Below are positions 18,890 to 28,585 of a DNA stretch of 64,000 nucleotides, one piece after another (position 1 is the first letter of the stretch; every line of letters starts with the position of its first letter). The notes under the pieces are model-generated. The model was given only the letters and a program-made list of their open reading frames with translations. It did not search any database and was not told the DNA's origin. This DNA is from Azospirillaceae bacterium. Its GTDB lineage: Bacteria; Pseudomonadota; Alphaproteobacteria; Azospirillales; Azospirillaceae. The DNA is taken from positions 30,486 to 94,485 of the forward strand of contig JARLIO010000002.1 in the NCBI GenBank assembly GCA_031291675.1, read 5' to 3'. The translations under genes and the position numbers were made by a program.

Positions 18890-19108
18890 TTACGAGGCAC
18901 CTTTCTTGAGTGCATCGATCAACTGCGCCCGGAATTTGCCGCCATCCTGACGCGTGGCCAGGAAGCGGCGCACCGTCTCCTGTGCGGCGGCCTGATCGTA
19001 TGGGACCTTGCCCTGCCGCGCCAGATCGGCCCGTTTCAGCACGGCGGGATCGATCTCCTGGCGCAAGGCCCGGATCTGGCTCAAAAGTTCCTTGCGAGGA
19101 TCGGTCAC
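18890..19108 (-). CDS. Small hypothetical protein
   Basis: About 72 residues, charged and probably helical: VTDPRKELLSQIRALRQEID, then KVPYDQAAAQETVRRFLATR. I chose the GTG at 19108 because a good ribosome-binding site (GGAGGC) precedes it; an upstream frame adds a Gly/Pro-rich stretch. I do not recognise the family. It lies 190 bases downstream of glmU on the same strand and may be co-transcribed. Confidence 0.5.
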   Translation of the reverse strand: MTDPRKELLSQIRALRQEIDPAVLKRADLARQGKVPYDQAAAQETVRRFLATRQDGGKFRAQLIDALKKGAS

Positions 19109-19298
19109 GCTGCCTCCGACGCTGATGCCCTCGCCGCCAGCGGTTCCGGCGGGCGGCTTCGAGGCGCAGTGTAGGGCAAACCGTGCCACAGGGGGAAGGA
19201 AATGGCGCCCCAAGCCCGGGACCTTGATGGGGTACCTCCCGGGAGTGTTCCGCCATCGCGGCCACCGCTACCGCGAATGACAATTGCCGATCGAAGCA

Positions 19299-20666
19299 TC
19301 AAATGGCGTCCAACTTCGCTTTGGCAGCCTTGGCCGCCTGCCGCAGCGCGCGGATGGCTGGCGCCCGCGCCGGGAAATCCGCCTGCCGCCCGCGCGCGAT
19401 CGCCAGGGCGTCGGGCGCGACATCCTGGGTGATGACGCTGCCGGCGCCGATGATGGCACCGGCCCCGACCGTCACCGGCGCCACCAGCGCGGTATTCGAT
19501 CCGATGAAGGCCCCGGCCCCGATCTCGGTACGGTATTTGCCGAAGCCGTCGTAATTGCAGGTGATCGTCCCCGCGCCGACATTGACCCTGGCGCCGATCG
19601 TGGCGTCGCCGATATAGGACAGGTGGTTGATCTTGGCCCCGGCGGCGACCTGGCTGTTCTTGATTTCAACGAAGTTCCCGACATGGGCGCCGGCACCCAC
19701 GGTGCTCCCGGGGCGCAAGCGGGCGAAGGGCCCGATCACCGCACCGGATTCGATCTGGACACCCTCAAAATGACAGAACGGCTTGATCTCGACGGCGTCA
19801 CCGACCGAAACCCCGGGACCGAACACGACATGGGGCCCGACCACGATATCGCGCCCCAGAACCGTGTCCGCCGAAAGATAGACGGTATCCGGATCGATCA
19901 GGGTGGCCCCGCCGGCCATCGCCGACGCGCGCAGGCGACGTTGCAATGACGCCTCGACGGCGGCCAGCTCGGCACGGGAATTGACCCCCGCGACATCCTC
20001 GGCAGCCCCCTCGACCACGACACAACGCGCCCCGGCCGCGCGCGCCACCGCGACCGCATCGGTCAGATAATACTCACCCTTGGCATTGTCGGGCTTGATC
20101 TGATCAAGCAATCCAAAAAGCCGTCGGCCGCAAAAGGCCAGCAGGCCCGAATTGCACAGCGTGATCTGCCGCTGTTCCGGCGTGGCGTCGAGGAATTCCA
20201 CGATCCGGTCCAGGCCGCCATCGCCATCGCGCACCAGGCGGCCGTAAGCATTCGGCCCGGTCACATGCATGCCCAGCACCGCGACGGCAGGATCGCCAGC
20301 ACCTTCGCGGGCCGCCACCAGCGCGCGCAGGGTCGCCGGCGTGATCAAGGGTGTGTCGCCGACCAGAACCAGAACCGTGCCCGTGAAACCCGCCAGGGCG
20401 GCGCGTGCCGCGAGCACGGCATCGGCGGTGCCGCGCTGTTGGGCCTGTATCACGGTCGGAACCGGTGCCACGGCGGCGCTCACCGCCGCCATCTCCGGAC
20501 CGACAACGACAATCACCCGCTCCGGCTGCAAGGCCCCGGCCGCCGCCAGCACATGGTGCACGATCGATCGCCCCGCGACCTGATGCAGCACCTTCGGTAG
20601 CGTCGAGTTCATGCGCGTGCCTTTGCCGGCGGCAAGGATGATGCAGGCGAGCGGCGTTTGGGTCAT
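19299..20666 (-). CDS. glmU: Bifunctional UDP-N-acetylglucosamine pyrophosphorylase / glucosamine-1-phosphate N-acetyltransferase
   Basis: 455 residues, the normal length. The N-terminal uridyltransferase has LAAGKGTRMNSTLPKVLHQV, with the nucleotide-binding loop and catalytic Arg/Lys, then QRGTADAVLAA. The C-terminal acetyltransferase is a left-handed beta-helix of hexapeptide repeats (GDAVEIKPFCHFEGV, GPFARLRPGSTVGAGAHVGN, VNVGAGTITCNYDG). It makes UDP-GlcNAc for peptidoglycan and LPS in the cytosol. The ATG at 20666 (MTQTPLACIILAAGKG) is chosen; the frame is open further upstream. It is divergent from gph at 20764, with a 97-base shared promoter region. Confidence 0.95.
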   Translation of the reverse strand: MTQTPLACIILAAGKGTRMNSTLPKVLHQVAGRSIVHHVLAAAGALQPERVIVVVGPEMAAVSAAVAPVPTVIQAQQRGTADAVLAARAALAGFTGTVLVLVGDTPLITPATLRALVAAREGAGDPAVAVLGMHVTGPNAYGRLVRDGDGGLDRIVEFLDATPEQRQITLCNSGLLAFCGRRLFGLLDQIKPDNAKGEYYLTDAVAVARAAGARCVVVEGAAEDVAGVNSRAELAAVEASLQRRLRASAMAGGATLIDPDTVYLSADTVLGRDIVVGPHVVFGPGVSVGDAVEIKPFCHFEGVQIESGAVIGPFARLRPGSTVGAGAHVGNFVEIKNSQVAAGAKINHLSYIGDATIGARVNVGAGTITCNYDGFGKYRTEIGAGAFIGSNTALVAPVTVGAGAIIGAGSVITQDVAPDALAIARGRQADFPARAPAIRALRQAAKAAKAKLDAI

Positions 20667-20763
20667 AGTACGGGCGTCGGTTGGTTGCTGGGGCCTTCTT
20701 AGTGCCACCAAGCGCCGGTGCCGGCAAAAGCAAAGTTCGTTTTTTGCATCTTCGGGAGCGATA

Positions 20764-21450
20764 ATGGTTTTGGCATCCCCGCTGGTCGCCGTTGTCTTCG
20801 ATCTGGACGGCACCTTGATCGACAGCGTTTCGGACATCGGTACCGCGACCAATCTTTTGCTGGCACGCCATGGCAGGACGCCGCTGCCGATCGAGCGTTA
20901 TCGCGATCTCGTCGGCGACGGCTCGGGCAAGCTGCTGCAATATGCCTTCGCCGCGACCGGGGCGCCCCTGCCGAAAGAGCAACTGAATGACGTGCTTGAT
21001 GAGTTCCTGATCGACTATGCCCGCGTTCCCGCCCTGCCCGCTTGCCTCTATCCCGGCGTTGTCGAAACCCTGGACGCTCTGGCGCGCGCCGGCATCCGGC
21101 TCGGGGTCTGCACCAACAAGCCCGAGCGGATCAGCCACAAGGTCCTGGCGGAAATCGGCTTGACCGGCTATTTCGGTGCGGTCTGCGGCGGCGATACGCT
21201 CACGGTCCGCAAACCGGATCCAGCGACACTGCGCCACGTGCTGACCCAGCTCGACGCCCCGGCGGGCGCGGCGGTGATGGTCGGCGACAGCGGCAATGAC
21301 GTCGCCCTGGCCCGGGCCGCCGGCGTTGCCGTGGTTGCGGTCAGCTACGGCTATCCGCGGATGCCGGTGGCGCGCCTGGGCGCCGATCAGTTGATCGACA
21401 ATTTTGCCGAACTGCCCCGGGCGCTGGAATCGCTGGCGTTGCCGGCCTGA
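20764..21450 (+). CDS. gph: Phosphoglycolate phosphatase, HAD superfamily
   Basis: 228 residues. HAD motif I is VVFDLDGTLIDS, motif II lies near GVCTNKPERIS, the motif III Lys is in TVRKPDP, and motif IV is MVGDSGNDVALARAAG. The helical cap domain lies between motif I and motif II. Gph dephosphorylates 2-phosphoglycolate, formed by RuBisCO or DNA repair. I chose the ATG at 20764; an earlier ATG would read into the glmU coding strand. Other HAD phosphatases cannot be fully excluded, but length and motif spacing fit Gph. Confidence 0.85.
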   Translation: MVLASPLVAVVFDLDGTLIDSVSDIGTATNLLLARHGRTPLPIERYRDLVGDGSGKLLQYAFAATGAPLPKEQLNDVLDEFLIDYARVPALPACLYPGVVETLDALARAGIRLGVCTNKPERISHKVLAEIGLTGYFGAVCGGDTLTVRKPDPATLRHVLTQLDAPAGAAVMVGDSGNDVALARAAGVAVVAVSYGYPRMPVARLGADQLIDNFAELPRALESLALPA

Positions 21451-21479
21451 CTATTCGCGCAGACCGCGCATAATCGCTC

Positions 21480-21508
21480 TTGACAGGGGCCAGGGCCCTG
21501 TTTAGAAA
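21480..21508 (+). promoter_or_regulatory. Sigma-70-type promoter of tRNA-Val
   Basis: TTGACA at 21480-21485 and TAGAAA at 21503-21508 are separated by exactly 17 bases and lie 43 bases upstream of the mature tRNA 5' end. The spacer contains the palindrome AGGGCCCT. Confidence 0.7.
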
Positions 21509-21551
21509 AACGCTCCGCTGCGGCGGCCGGTCCGCCGGCGGCCACGAGGAT

Positions 21552-21626
21552 GGGCGCATAGCTCAGCGGGAGAGCACACCCTTCACACGGGTGGGGTCGT
21601 AGGTTCAATCCCTACTGCGCCCACCA
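21552..21626 (+). tRNA. tRNA-Val (anticodon CAC)
   Basis: 75 bases folding into a full cloverleaf. The acceptor stem is GGGCGCA / TGCGCCC, the D arm is GCTC...GAGC, the anticodon stem is CACCC / GGGTG with loop TTCACAC (anticodon CAC at 21584-21586), and the T arm is GTAGG / CCTAC with TTCAATC. The CCA end is encoded at 21624-21626. It reads GUG codons. A strong promoter lies upstream. Confidence 0.95.
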
Positions 21627-22892
21627 TCCTCGCTTTGATTTTCACGAGATCGTTGCCGGCTTGTGCGTTTCCTGGCGGTGCGAGGAAGATCGCCCGATCG
21701 CGCCGGGCTTTGGCATGTCTGCGCTGACAATATCCCCGATCATTCTGGATCCGCCACTTTCCCCGCCGACCGCGCGATTCTGTTGTCGCCATCGGCTTGA
21801 TCCCCTTTGACCAAAAGCACCGGCCTGCCGGAATGCCCGCCCGCCCTCATTCCGTGTTGCGCCGATCGGCGATCGCTGTGGCGGCGTCGTGACCCGGAAT
21901 CGATTGCCAAACGGGTTACCCAAACGAGAGAAATACAAGTTCTCGCCAGAAGTTGTCGAATAGTATCGGCGATACGCATGATCGCCATATGCTCAATATA
22001 TTCATATCACGTACTGTCAACACACCAATACCAGTCAATATGCGGTATAAACTCTCGTTTTCGCCCCGGGCCAGCTCAGCCGGATGATCACCCGGGCGCC
22101 GTTTCATCGACTGTTGTTCGAACCGCGCGGCCTGTTCACCCTGCGACAGGCAGGATCTCCAGAGAACCCTTGAATTGGCGATGTTGTGCGCCGCCCGGAT
22201 CGAAATCATTGCGCCGGATCGATGACGGGGCGCACACACCCCCTGAACCGCGCTCGTTGCGAACTTGGACGAACCATTGAAGCCACGATCGCCAACGCCA
22301 CGAGCAGCGTCGTCGTGCCGACTCTGCTGACGGGCCTGGCCCAGGGACACCCCCCTGAATGACCGTGCTGACATCGAGGCCGCGGAAGAGATGGCGTTCC
22401 GGCGGTCACAAACACGCGTTGCCTCGTAGCGAACGGTCAAAATACCCTCATTACTTGCTTTTCCCGCACAAATAGATCGTTTTACAATCCGGTAATGCGA
22501 TCAGTTTCAAGACAACGATGATCGCTTGCGGCGCATGCAAAGCCAAGGGTAGCGCGACATTCACGTCCCGCGAAGCGGAAGATCTTCGATGGCCCCTGTG
22601 ATATCATGCAGCGCAGCACGAACCGGGCGGCACGAGGTGCCGCCGTCATCAAGGAAAACATTTGCGGCCGTGACACGCCCTCGCCCCATGCCTGTGCCCC
22701 GGTCGGCACCCTGTTTGCCAGACTCCTCTGGACAGCGCTGGAGTAAGGCCCGTCACGATTCCCGCAACGGCGCGACGCGGCGGTCCGTGTGCCGCGCCGC
22801 ACCCGTAACATCGCCGCATCGCGGTAGCCCCCGCTATCGCGTTCTCGCCGCGCCGCGGCGAATCGCTCAATCTGGCAGGAAGCCTTATCGTT
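21627..22892. other. Gene-poor stretch after tRNA-Val, about 1.27 kb
   Basis: No open frame here has convincing protein features. Frames on both strands are short, rich in Arg, Ser, Cys and His, and without domain motifs. The part near 21920-22060 is markedly more AT-rich than the surroundings. It may be a decayed accessory segment next to a tRNA, or a long regulatory region of pta. No integrase, IS or repeated tRNA end was found. Confidence 0.5.
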
Positions 22893-24971
22893 ATGGATGC
22901 GAATTCTAATCCTCATACCTTTTACCTCGTTCCGGTCTCGCGCGAGGTCGGATTGACGTCGATGGCATTGGGGCTGGTCCGAGCGCTGGTGCAAGCCGGT
23001 GTCAAGGTTGGCTTCGTCAAGCCGGTGGTCCAGCCCGGGCTGCTTCCAGGTCACGAGGATCTCGGCAGTCATTACGCCCGCAAATTGTGCGGTGTCGCCG
23101 CGCCCGATCCGATCGCGTTCGAGCATGCCGCCGAACTGGTGCGAACCGGCCAATTGCCGACCCTGATGGAGGAGATCGTCGCCCTGGTCGCGACGGTCCG
23201 CGCCCATTGCGACGTTGTCGTCGTCGAAGGCATGATCGCGGATGCCGATATCCAGATCGCCACGCGACTGAATGTCGAGATCGCGCGCAGCCTCGGTGCC
23301 GAGCTGATCCCCGTTGTGTCGGGCGAGCGTCACGGGGCGGACGACCTCGACGCCGTCGTGACCCTGGCCGGACAGCAATATGGTGATGGCGGCCGGCGCC
23401 CGGTTGCCGGCGTTCTGGTCAACATGCTTGAGGATGCGGCGGCGGCGGCGAAGCTGCGTGCCGACAGCAATGTGAAGGTGCCGCTGCTGGCCGCGGTACC
23501 CCAGGCCAACGACCTTGCCGCGCCGCGGCTCACCGACATCGTCGACTCCCTGGGCCTTGAAGTGCTGCAGGCCGGCAATCTTGCCACTACCCGCGTCGCC
23601 AAGACTCTGGTCGCTGCGGGCGGCCCGGAAACCTTGCTGCAGCATCTGCGCCCCGACACCCTGGTGGTGACGCCCGGCGACCGCTCGGACGCGATCGTCG
23701 CGACCTCCCTGGCGGGGCAACAGGGGATGCCGCTCGCCGGGCTGTTGCTGACCTGCGGCGAGCCGATGGCCCCGGGCCTGATGCAGCGGTTCACCGCGGC
23801 GCCGCTCGACCGGATGTCGATCCTGATGTCACAGGAGGATACGTTCACGGTCGGCGCCAAGCTGGCGCAGCTCACCCATCATGTCGGCGCCGATGACCCG
23901 GAACTCACCGAGCGATTGATCGCTTTCATCGCCGGAAAGATCACGGTTGCCCCGCTGCTCGCCCGCCTCAAGCTGGCGACCGACACGTTGATGTCCCCGC
24001 CGATCTTCCGCCACCGCCTCGTCGAACTGGCGCGCAGCGCACCGAAACGGATCGTGCTGCCGGAAGGCGATGAGCCGCGAACCATTCGCGCGGCGGCGAT
24101 TTGCGCGGAAAAGGGTATCGCGCAGTGCGTCCTTCTGGGCTCGCCCAGCAAGATCCACGCGATCGCCGCGGCCGAGGGGATCACCCTGCCCGGCAGTATC
24201 GAGATCATCGATCCCGATGGCATTCGCCGCAATTACGTCGCCCCCATGGTGGAGCTGCGCAAAGCCAAAGGACTGACCGCCCCGCAGGCGGAGAAGCAGC
24301 TTGAGGATACCGTCGTGCTCGGCACCATGATGCTGGCGCAGGGCGATGTCGATGGCCTGGTCTCCGGTGCGGTTCACACCACGGCCAGCACCATTCGCCC
24401 CGCCCTGCAACTGATCAAGACGGCGCCCGGGTCCTCAATCGTGTCCAGCGTCTTCTTCATGCTGCTGCCCGACCAGGTTCTGGTCTATGGCGATTGCGCG
24501 ATCAATCCCGATCCGACCGCCACGGAGCTCGCCGAAATCGCGATGCAGTCGGCCGACAGCGCCAAGTCCTTCGGCGTCGAACCGCGTGTCGCGATGATCT
24601 CCTATTCGACCGGATCGTCAGGCGCGGGCAGCGACGTCGAGAAGGTGCGCGAGGCCACCGCCCTGGTGCGCCAACGGCGTCCCGAGTTGATCATCGACGG
24701 CCCGATCCAATATGACGCCGCCAGTGTCGAAAGCGTCGGCGCCCAGAAGGCCCCGGGCAGCCCGCTGCATGGTCACGCCACCGTGTTCGTGTTCCCCGAT
24801 CTCAACACCGGCAACACCACCTACAAGGCGGTGCAACGCTCGGCCAACGTGGTCTCGGTCGGCCCGATGCTGCAGGGCTTGCGCAAGCCGGTCAATGATC
24901 TGTCCCGCGGCGCGCTCGTCGACGACATCATCTTCACCATCGCCCTGACGGCGATCCAGGCGCAAAACTAG
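22893..24971 (+). CDS. pta: Phosphate acetyltransferase, long form
   Basis: 692 residues, the length of E. coli-type Pta. The N-terminal half contains a BioD-like P-loop region (FYLVPVSREVGLTSMALGLV), with a DRTGG-type middle domain after it (AKTLVAAGGPETLLQHLRPD). The catalytic PTA_PTB domain starts near residue 370 (FRHRLVELARSAPKRIVLPEG) and has GDVDGLVSGAVHTTASTIRP and MISYSTGSSGAGSDVEKVRE. It interconverts acetyl-CoA and acetyl-phosphate in the cytosol. No ackA gene follows; the next gene is on the other strand, so an acetate kinase must be encoded elsewhere or the enzyme may serve another pathway. Confidence 0.93.
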   Translation: MDANSNPHTFYLVPVSREVGLTSMALGLVRALVQAGVKVGFVKPVVQPGLLPGHEDLGSHYARKLCGVAAPDPIAFEHAAELVRTGQLPTLMEEIVALVATVRAHCDVVVVEGMIADADIQIATRLNVEIARSLGAELIPVVSGERHGADDLDAVVTLAGQQYGDGGRRPVAGVLVNMLEDAAAAAKLRADSNVKVPLLAAVPQANDLAAPRLTDIVDSLGLEVLQAGNLATTRVAKTLVAAGGPETLLQHLRPDTLVVTPGDRSDAIVATSLAGQQGMPLAGLLLTCGEPMAPGLMQRFTAAPLDRMSILMSQEDTFTVGAKLAQLTHHVGADDPELTERLIAFIAGKITVAPLLARLKLATDTLMSPPIFRHRLVELARSAPKRIVLPEGDEPRTIRAAAICAEKGIAQCVLLGSPSKIHAIAAAEGITLPGSIEIIDPDGIRRNYVAPMVELRKAKGLTAPQAEKQLEDTVVLGTMMLAQGDVDGLVSGAVHTTASTIRPALQLIKTAPGSSIVSSVFFMLLPDQVLVYGDCAINPDPTATELAEIAMQSADSAKSFGVEPRVAMISYSTGSSGAGSDVEKVREATALVRQRRPELIIDGPIQYDAASVESVGAQKAPGSPLHGHATVFVFPDLNTGNTTYKAVQRSANVVSVGPMLQGLRKPVNDLSRGALVDDIIFTIALTAIQAQN

Positions 24972-25114
24972 GACCCGCCCGCCATGATCTTGACTCATGG
25001 CGGGCGGGTCCCGGTCGCGACGGCGACCGCGCGCCACGGGGGCGCGGAGCCAAGCGCCCGGATGGGCGCGCCGGCGCCTGAGGCTTCGCTTTGATCGGTC
25101 ACGATCAAAGCGGA
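24972..25114. repeat. Bimodular hairpin repeat, copy 1 (long form), between convergent pta and deoC
   Basis: Directly after the pta stop comes a perfect 16-bp hairpin (24972-24987 / 24995-25010, arm GACCCGCCCGCCATGA, loop TCTTGAC). A second hairpin at 25087-25112 has arms CGCTTTGATCG / CGATCAAAGCG. The intervening part is about 51 bases longer than in the second copy at 28440-28530, which is in opposite orientation; the extra piece carries its own hairpin (GCGCCC-GGAT-GGGCGC). It probably also serves as a bidirectional terminator. Confidence 0.85.
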
Positions 25115-25185
25115 CTCGTAGAAGACCAGCCTGGCGCGGTTCCGCATCGTGCAACGGTGCGGAACCGCGATCCACCGATCGTCAT

Positions 25186-25857
25186 TCAGCCGGCGATGAT
25201 GGTGATCCCGGCGCTGGCGCCGATCCGGGTCGCCCCGGCGCGCAGCATGCTTTCAGCATCTGCGAAAGTGCGAATGCCGCCAGACGCCTTGACCCCCATG
25301 CTGTCACCGACGGTGCGCCGCATCAGAGCCACGTCGGCAGTCGTGGCACCGCCTTTGCTGTAGCCGGTCGAGGTCTTGACGAAATCAGCCCCGGCGGCCT
25401 GGCTCAGTTGGCAGGCGCGGACGATTTCGGCCTCGGTCAAGAGGCAGGTCTCAAGGATGACCTTGAGGGTCGCGGCGCCGCAGGCGCGCTTGACCCCGGC
25501 GATGTCCGCACGAACCGCATCATCGTCGCCGTCCTTCATCGGGCCCAGCGCCAGCACCATGTCGACTTCATCGGCACCCTGTGCCACGACCCAGGCGGCT
25601 TCGGCGGCCTTGAGCGGCGTCGGGATCGCGCCAAACGGAAAGCCGATGACGGAGCAGGTGAGAACGCCACTCCCGCTCAGCGCGCCGGCGACCAGCGGAA
25701 CGAAGATTGGATTGACGCACACGGAGCAGAAGCGGTGCGTCCTGGCCTCTTCACAGAAGCGCAGGACGTCGGCACGGCCGGCTTCCGGCCGCAGGATCGT
25801 ATGATCGATCACGCCGGCAAGATCGGCCGGTTTGGCCCACCACGGAACAACACCCAT
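25186..25857 (-). CDS. deoC: Deoxyribose-phosphate aldolase
   Basis: 223 residues, a TIM-barrel class I aldolase of about the usual bacterial length. The segments [11 protein letters not shown] and [12 protein letters not shown] open the barrel. The catalytic Schiff-base Lys lies in [17 protein letters not shown] and the second Lys in [18 protein letters not shown]. It cleaves 2-deoxyribose-5-phosphate to acetaldehyde and glyceraldehyde-3-phosphate. A GGAGAAAG site precedes the ATG at 25857. No other deo gene is adjacent. It is convergent with pta. Confidence 0.93.
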   Translation of the reverse strand: MGVVPWWAKPADLAGVIDHTILRPEAGRADVLRFCEEARTHRFCSVCVNPIFVPLVAGALSGSGVLTCSVIGFPFGAIPTPLKAAEAAWVVAQGADEVDMVLALGPMKDGDDDAVRADIAGVKRACGAATLKVILETCLLTEAEIVRACQLSQAAGADFVKTSTGYSKGGATTADVALMRRTVGDSMGVKASGGIRTFADAESMLRAGATRIGASAGITIIAG

Positions 25858-26369
25858 CAGGCTTTCTCCGAACTCAGGACATCACGACACATGACGCGGT
25901 GACTTTCGGTCAAGGAAGGGCTCAAGGCAAGATCCGATCCCATATGGTGTCGGCGGCACCACCGCAGCCCAACCCCTGATAGCGCTTGGAAATGAGCCTG
26001 CGTCATCACCGGTTGAAGATCCCAAAGGCCGAGACTGACAGGGCGGCGGAACGCAACGGCCATTCCTTATGACCGTTAGTATAACTAGGCGGCGAACGAG
26101 AAAGACGATAACTTTTTTCCCGAGCGTCGTCGCGAATTCATTTGGATAAATAAAATAGTATCGACCACTTCCGTCATCACCTCCCATAGCCGCAAGGCGG
26201 ACATTCACGTTCGATGAGACCTGTTCGTTAAGAAAGAATAAAAATATTTGTTGTCATTAATTTTAATCCCTATCACATTCTCATTCTTTAGGCCACCTGT
26301 CTTTCCCTGGTGATTTTCTTTTTCTCTCATCGATGATTTTCCTTTGCAAAGAAGAAAGGAACGGCTGCC
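25858..26369. promoter_or_regulatory. Divergent intergenic region upstream of deoC and a chemoreceptor
   Basis: About 512 bases without a convincing gene. The part from 26210 to 26360 is strongly AT-rich, unlike most of the window, and precedes the rightward chemoreceptor, so it probably carries its promoter. Small open frames here lack any family signature. Confidence 0.4.
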
Positions 26370-28433
26370 ATGAGCCTTCGAAAACTTATTTTGACGGTCA
26401 ATTTGGCCATGGGATCTATTGCGATCCTGGTGGCCGGTTTTATTGCTTTGAATGCGATCAATGATCTTCGTCGACAAACCGAAGCGGCGCGCGATCTGAA
26501 CGCATTTGAGCTTTCCCTCAAAATCGGCGGGCAGATCCCCATCGAGCGGAGCAAGTGGGCCGGCGTTCTGGCGCCGGATGCGCCAGCCACGCCGGCGGCC
26601 TTGGATGAACTCGACAAGGCGGTAGCGACGACCGATGGCATCATCGGGGCGAGCCTTCAAGCCATCGAAGCCGCAAAACTGCCTGTCACGAATCTGGTCG
26701 CCGCCACGACCCTATTGAAACGCATGCGTACCGACTTGCGCCAGGCCGCCCTTAAGCCCAAGAGCGAGCGTCCCGCCAATGCGCTGGCCGCTTCCGTCGA
26801 CGGGCTCGCCCAGGGCCTGATATCCATTGATCTGCAAGTCGAAGAAATATACCGCAACTTGACCATGATTTCGCCGGACCAGACCGCGGCCGCGAACCTC
26901 GCGCTGCTCGCTCAGAACATGCGCAACATCAACGGAACGCGATCGTCCATCCTCGGTCTCTATATTCGCCACGAGGCTTTCCCGCCGGAGCGCGTGCAGG
27001 AAGTTACCGAGCTGACCGGGCAGGTCGCCCTGCTCTGGCGTTTTCTGGAACAGGGGGTTCACGATCTGGGCGACCCGGAGCGGTTGAGCGCCGCTTTGGC
27101 GCATGTTCGCAGCACCATGATGGCCGACAGCGAAAAACGCTATCAGGCGGTCGTCACCGCGGCACGAACCAACCAGCCGACCAGCGAACAGAAAGAGACC
27201 TGGAGCAACTGGACCACCCCGACATTGAACAACATCTTCATCCTGCGCGACGCCGCGCTCGAGCGCGCCCATGGCTTGAACGATGCCGCAGTTCACAATG
27301 CCAAAATCCGCGTCGCCATCGCATGCGCCATTTTGCTGGCCATCTGCCTGGTGTCGGCCGGTGCGACCGTCCTTCTGTCGCGCCGGGTAATCCGCCGCTT
27401 GACCCGATTGACCGAGATCATGGGACGTCTGGCCAATCATGAGCTTTCCGTCGAAATCCCGAGCCAGACCGGTGCTGATGAAATCGGAGCCATGGCCCAA
27501 GCGATGCACGTCCTTCGTGACAACAGCCTGCGCGCCGATCAGCTTGGCCTCGAACAAGAGGCGACCCGCGCCCTGCAAATGAAACGGACGACGACGATCG
27601 AGGGCTTGACCCAGGATTTTGATCAGAAGATTTCTCGCGTTCTCGAAATCGTGTCAGCCGCCTGTGGCGACATGGACGCCACGGCGCGGGGTCTGGCGAC
27701 AAGTGCCGAGCACACCAGCAAGCGATCCCTCGCCGTTGCCGCGGCGACCGCGCAGGCATCCGGCAGTGTCCAAACCGTGGCCAGCGCAACCGAGGAATTG
27801 TCGTCATCGATCGCCGAGATCGCCCGCCAGGTTGAACAATCCAATGTGGCGGCGACAGGTGCCGCGCAGGAGGCCGGGGAAGCCGAAACGACGGTCAAGG
27901 TGCTCGCGGAAACCTCGGCAAAAATCGGTGTTGTCGTCAACCTGATCCAGGGCATCGCGAGCCAGACCAATCTTCTCGCGCTCAATGCGACAATCGAGGC
28001 GGCGCGGGCCGGAGAGATGGGCAAAGGCTTCGCCGTCGTTGCGAACGAGGTGAAAAGCCTCGCCAACCAGACCGCCAACGCGACCGAGGAGATCACGGCT
28101 CACATCGCCGCCGTGCGAAAGTCAACCGACCTGGTGGTTCATGCCATCAACGGCATTGTCGGCCGGATTGGTAACGTCAGCGAGGTCTCGGCCTCCATTG
28201 CCTCGGCGGTGGAAGAGCAATCCGCCGCGGCGGCGGAAATTGCCCGGAACGTGCAACAGGCCGCGACCGGAACTCAGAACATTTCCTCGAACATCACCGC
28301 GGTCAGTGAGGCCGCGGGGGAAACCGGTTTGGCCTCGCAGCAGATGTTGACCGTATCGCAAACGCTGTCGACCGAAGCCGTTGGCCTTAAATCGGTGGTT
28401 GAAGCGTTCCTTGCCGGCGTCCGCGCCGTGTGA
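26370..28433 (+). CDS. Methyl-accepting chemotaxis protein
   Basis: 687 residues. Membrane segments lie near the N-terminus ([20 protein letters not shown]) and near residue 320 ([20 protein letters not shown]), flanking a periplasmic, largely helical sensor region. HAMP follows ([20 protein letters not shown]), then a signalling domain with the tip [20 protein letters not shown]. The C-terminus lacks the NWETF-type CheR/CheB tether. An AAGGAA site precedes the ATG. The long AT-rich upstream region sets it apart. The ligand is unknown. It is convergent with yqhD. Confidence 0.9.
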   Translation: MSLRKLILTVNLAMGSIAILVAGFIALNAINDLRRQTEAARDLNAFELSLKIGGQIPIERSKWAGVLAPDAPATPAALDELDKAVATTDGIIGASLQAIEAAKLPVTNLVAATTLLKRMRTDLRQAALKPKSERPANALAASVDGLAQGLISIDLQVEEIYRNLTMISPDQTAAANLALLAQNMRNINGTRSSILGLYIRHEAFPPERVQEVTELTGQVALLWRFLEQGVHDLGDPERLSAALAHVRSTMMADSEKRYQAVVTAARTNQPTSEQKETWSNWTTPTLNNIFILRDAALERAHGLNDAAVHNAKIRVAIACAILLAICLVSAGATVLLSRRVIRRLTRLTEIMGRLANHELSVEIPSQTGADEIGAMAQAMHVLRDNSLRADQLGLEQEATRALQMKRTTTIEGLTQDFDQKISRVLEIVSAACGDMDATARGLATSAEHTSKRSLAVAAATAQASGSVQTVASATEELSSSIAEIARQVEQSNVAATGAAQEAGEAETTVKVLAETSAKIGVVVNLIQGIASQTNLLALNATIEAARAGEMGKGFAVVANEVKSLANQTANATEEITAHIAAVRKSTDLVVHAINGIVGRIGNVSEVSASIASAVEEQSAAAAEIARNVQQAATGTQNISSNITAVSEAAGETGLASQQMLTVSQTLSTEAVGLKSVVEAFLAGVRAV

Positions 28434-28439
28434 CACGAA

Positions 28440-28530
28440 TCCGCTTTGATCGTGACCGATCAAAGCGGAGCCTGAGGCGCCGGCGCGACCGGGACCAGCC
28501 CGCCATGAGGCAAGATCATGGCGGGCTGGT
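28440..28530. repeat. Bimodular hairpin repeat, copy 2 (short form), between convergent chemoreceptor gene and yqhD
   Basis: Seven bases after the chemoreceptor stop starts hairpin B (28440-28452 / 28457-28469, arm TCCGCTTTGATCG), then a linker, then hairpin A (28494-28508 / 28516-28530, arm ACCAGCCCGCCATGA, perfect 15 bp). The reverse complement matches copy 1 at 24972-25114 in both hairpins, the loops and the linker, except for the extra ~51 bases in copy 1. Confidence 0.85.
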
Positions 28531-28542
28531 ATGACACCGACA

Positions 28543-28572
28543 CGCGGCGGCCGGTTTTGGCCTGCCGCCGCG
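28543..28572 (-). terminator. Hairpin downstream of yqhD
   Basis: An 8-bp GC stem (CGCGGCGG / CCGCCGCG) whose loop includes GGTTTTGG lies 14 bases beyond the yqhD stop. It is a candidate terminator without a clear T-run. Confidence 0.4.
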
Positions 28573-28585
28573 TCGCGCCCCTCGC

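Noticed and set aside
21807..22280. A 157-residue open frame after tRNA-Val
   Set aside because: Its sequence is rich in Arg, Cys, Ser and His, has no domain likeness, and a frame of similar length overlaps it on the other strand.
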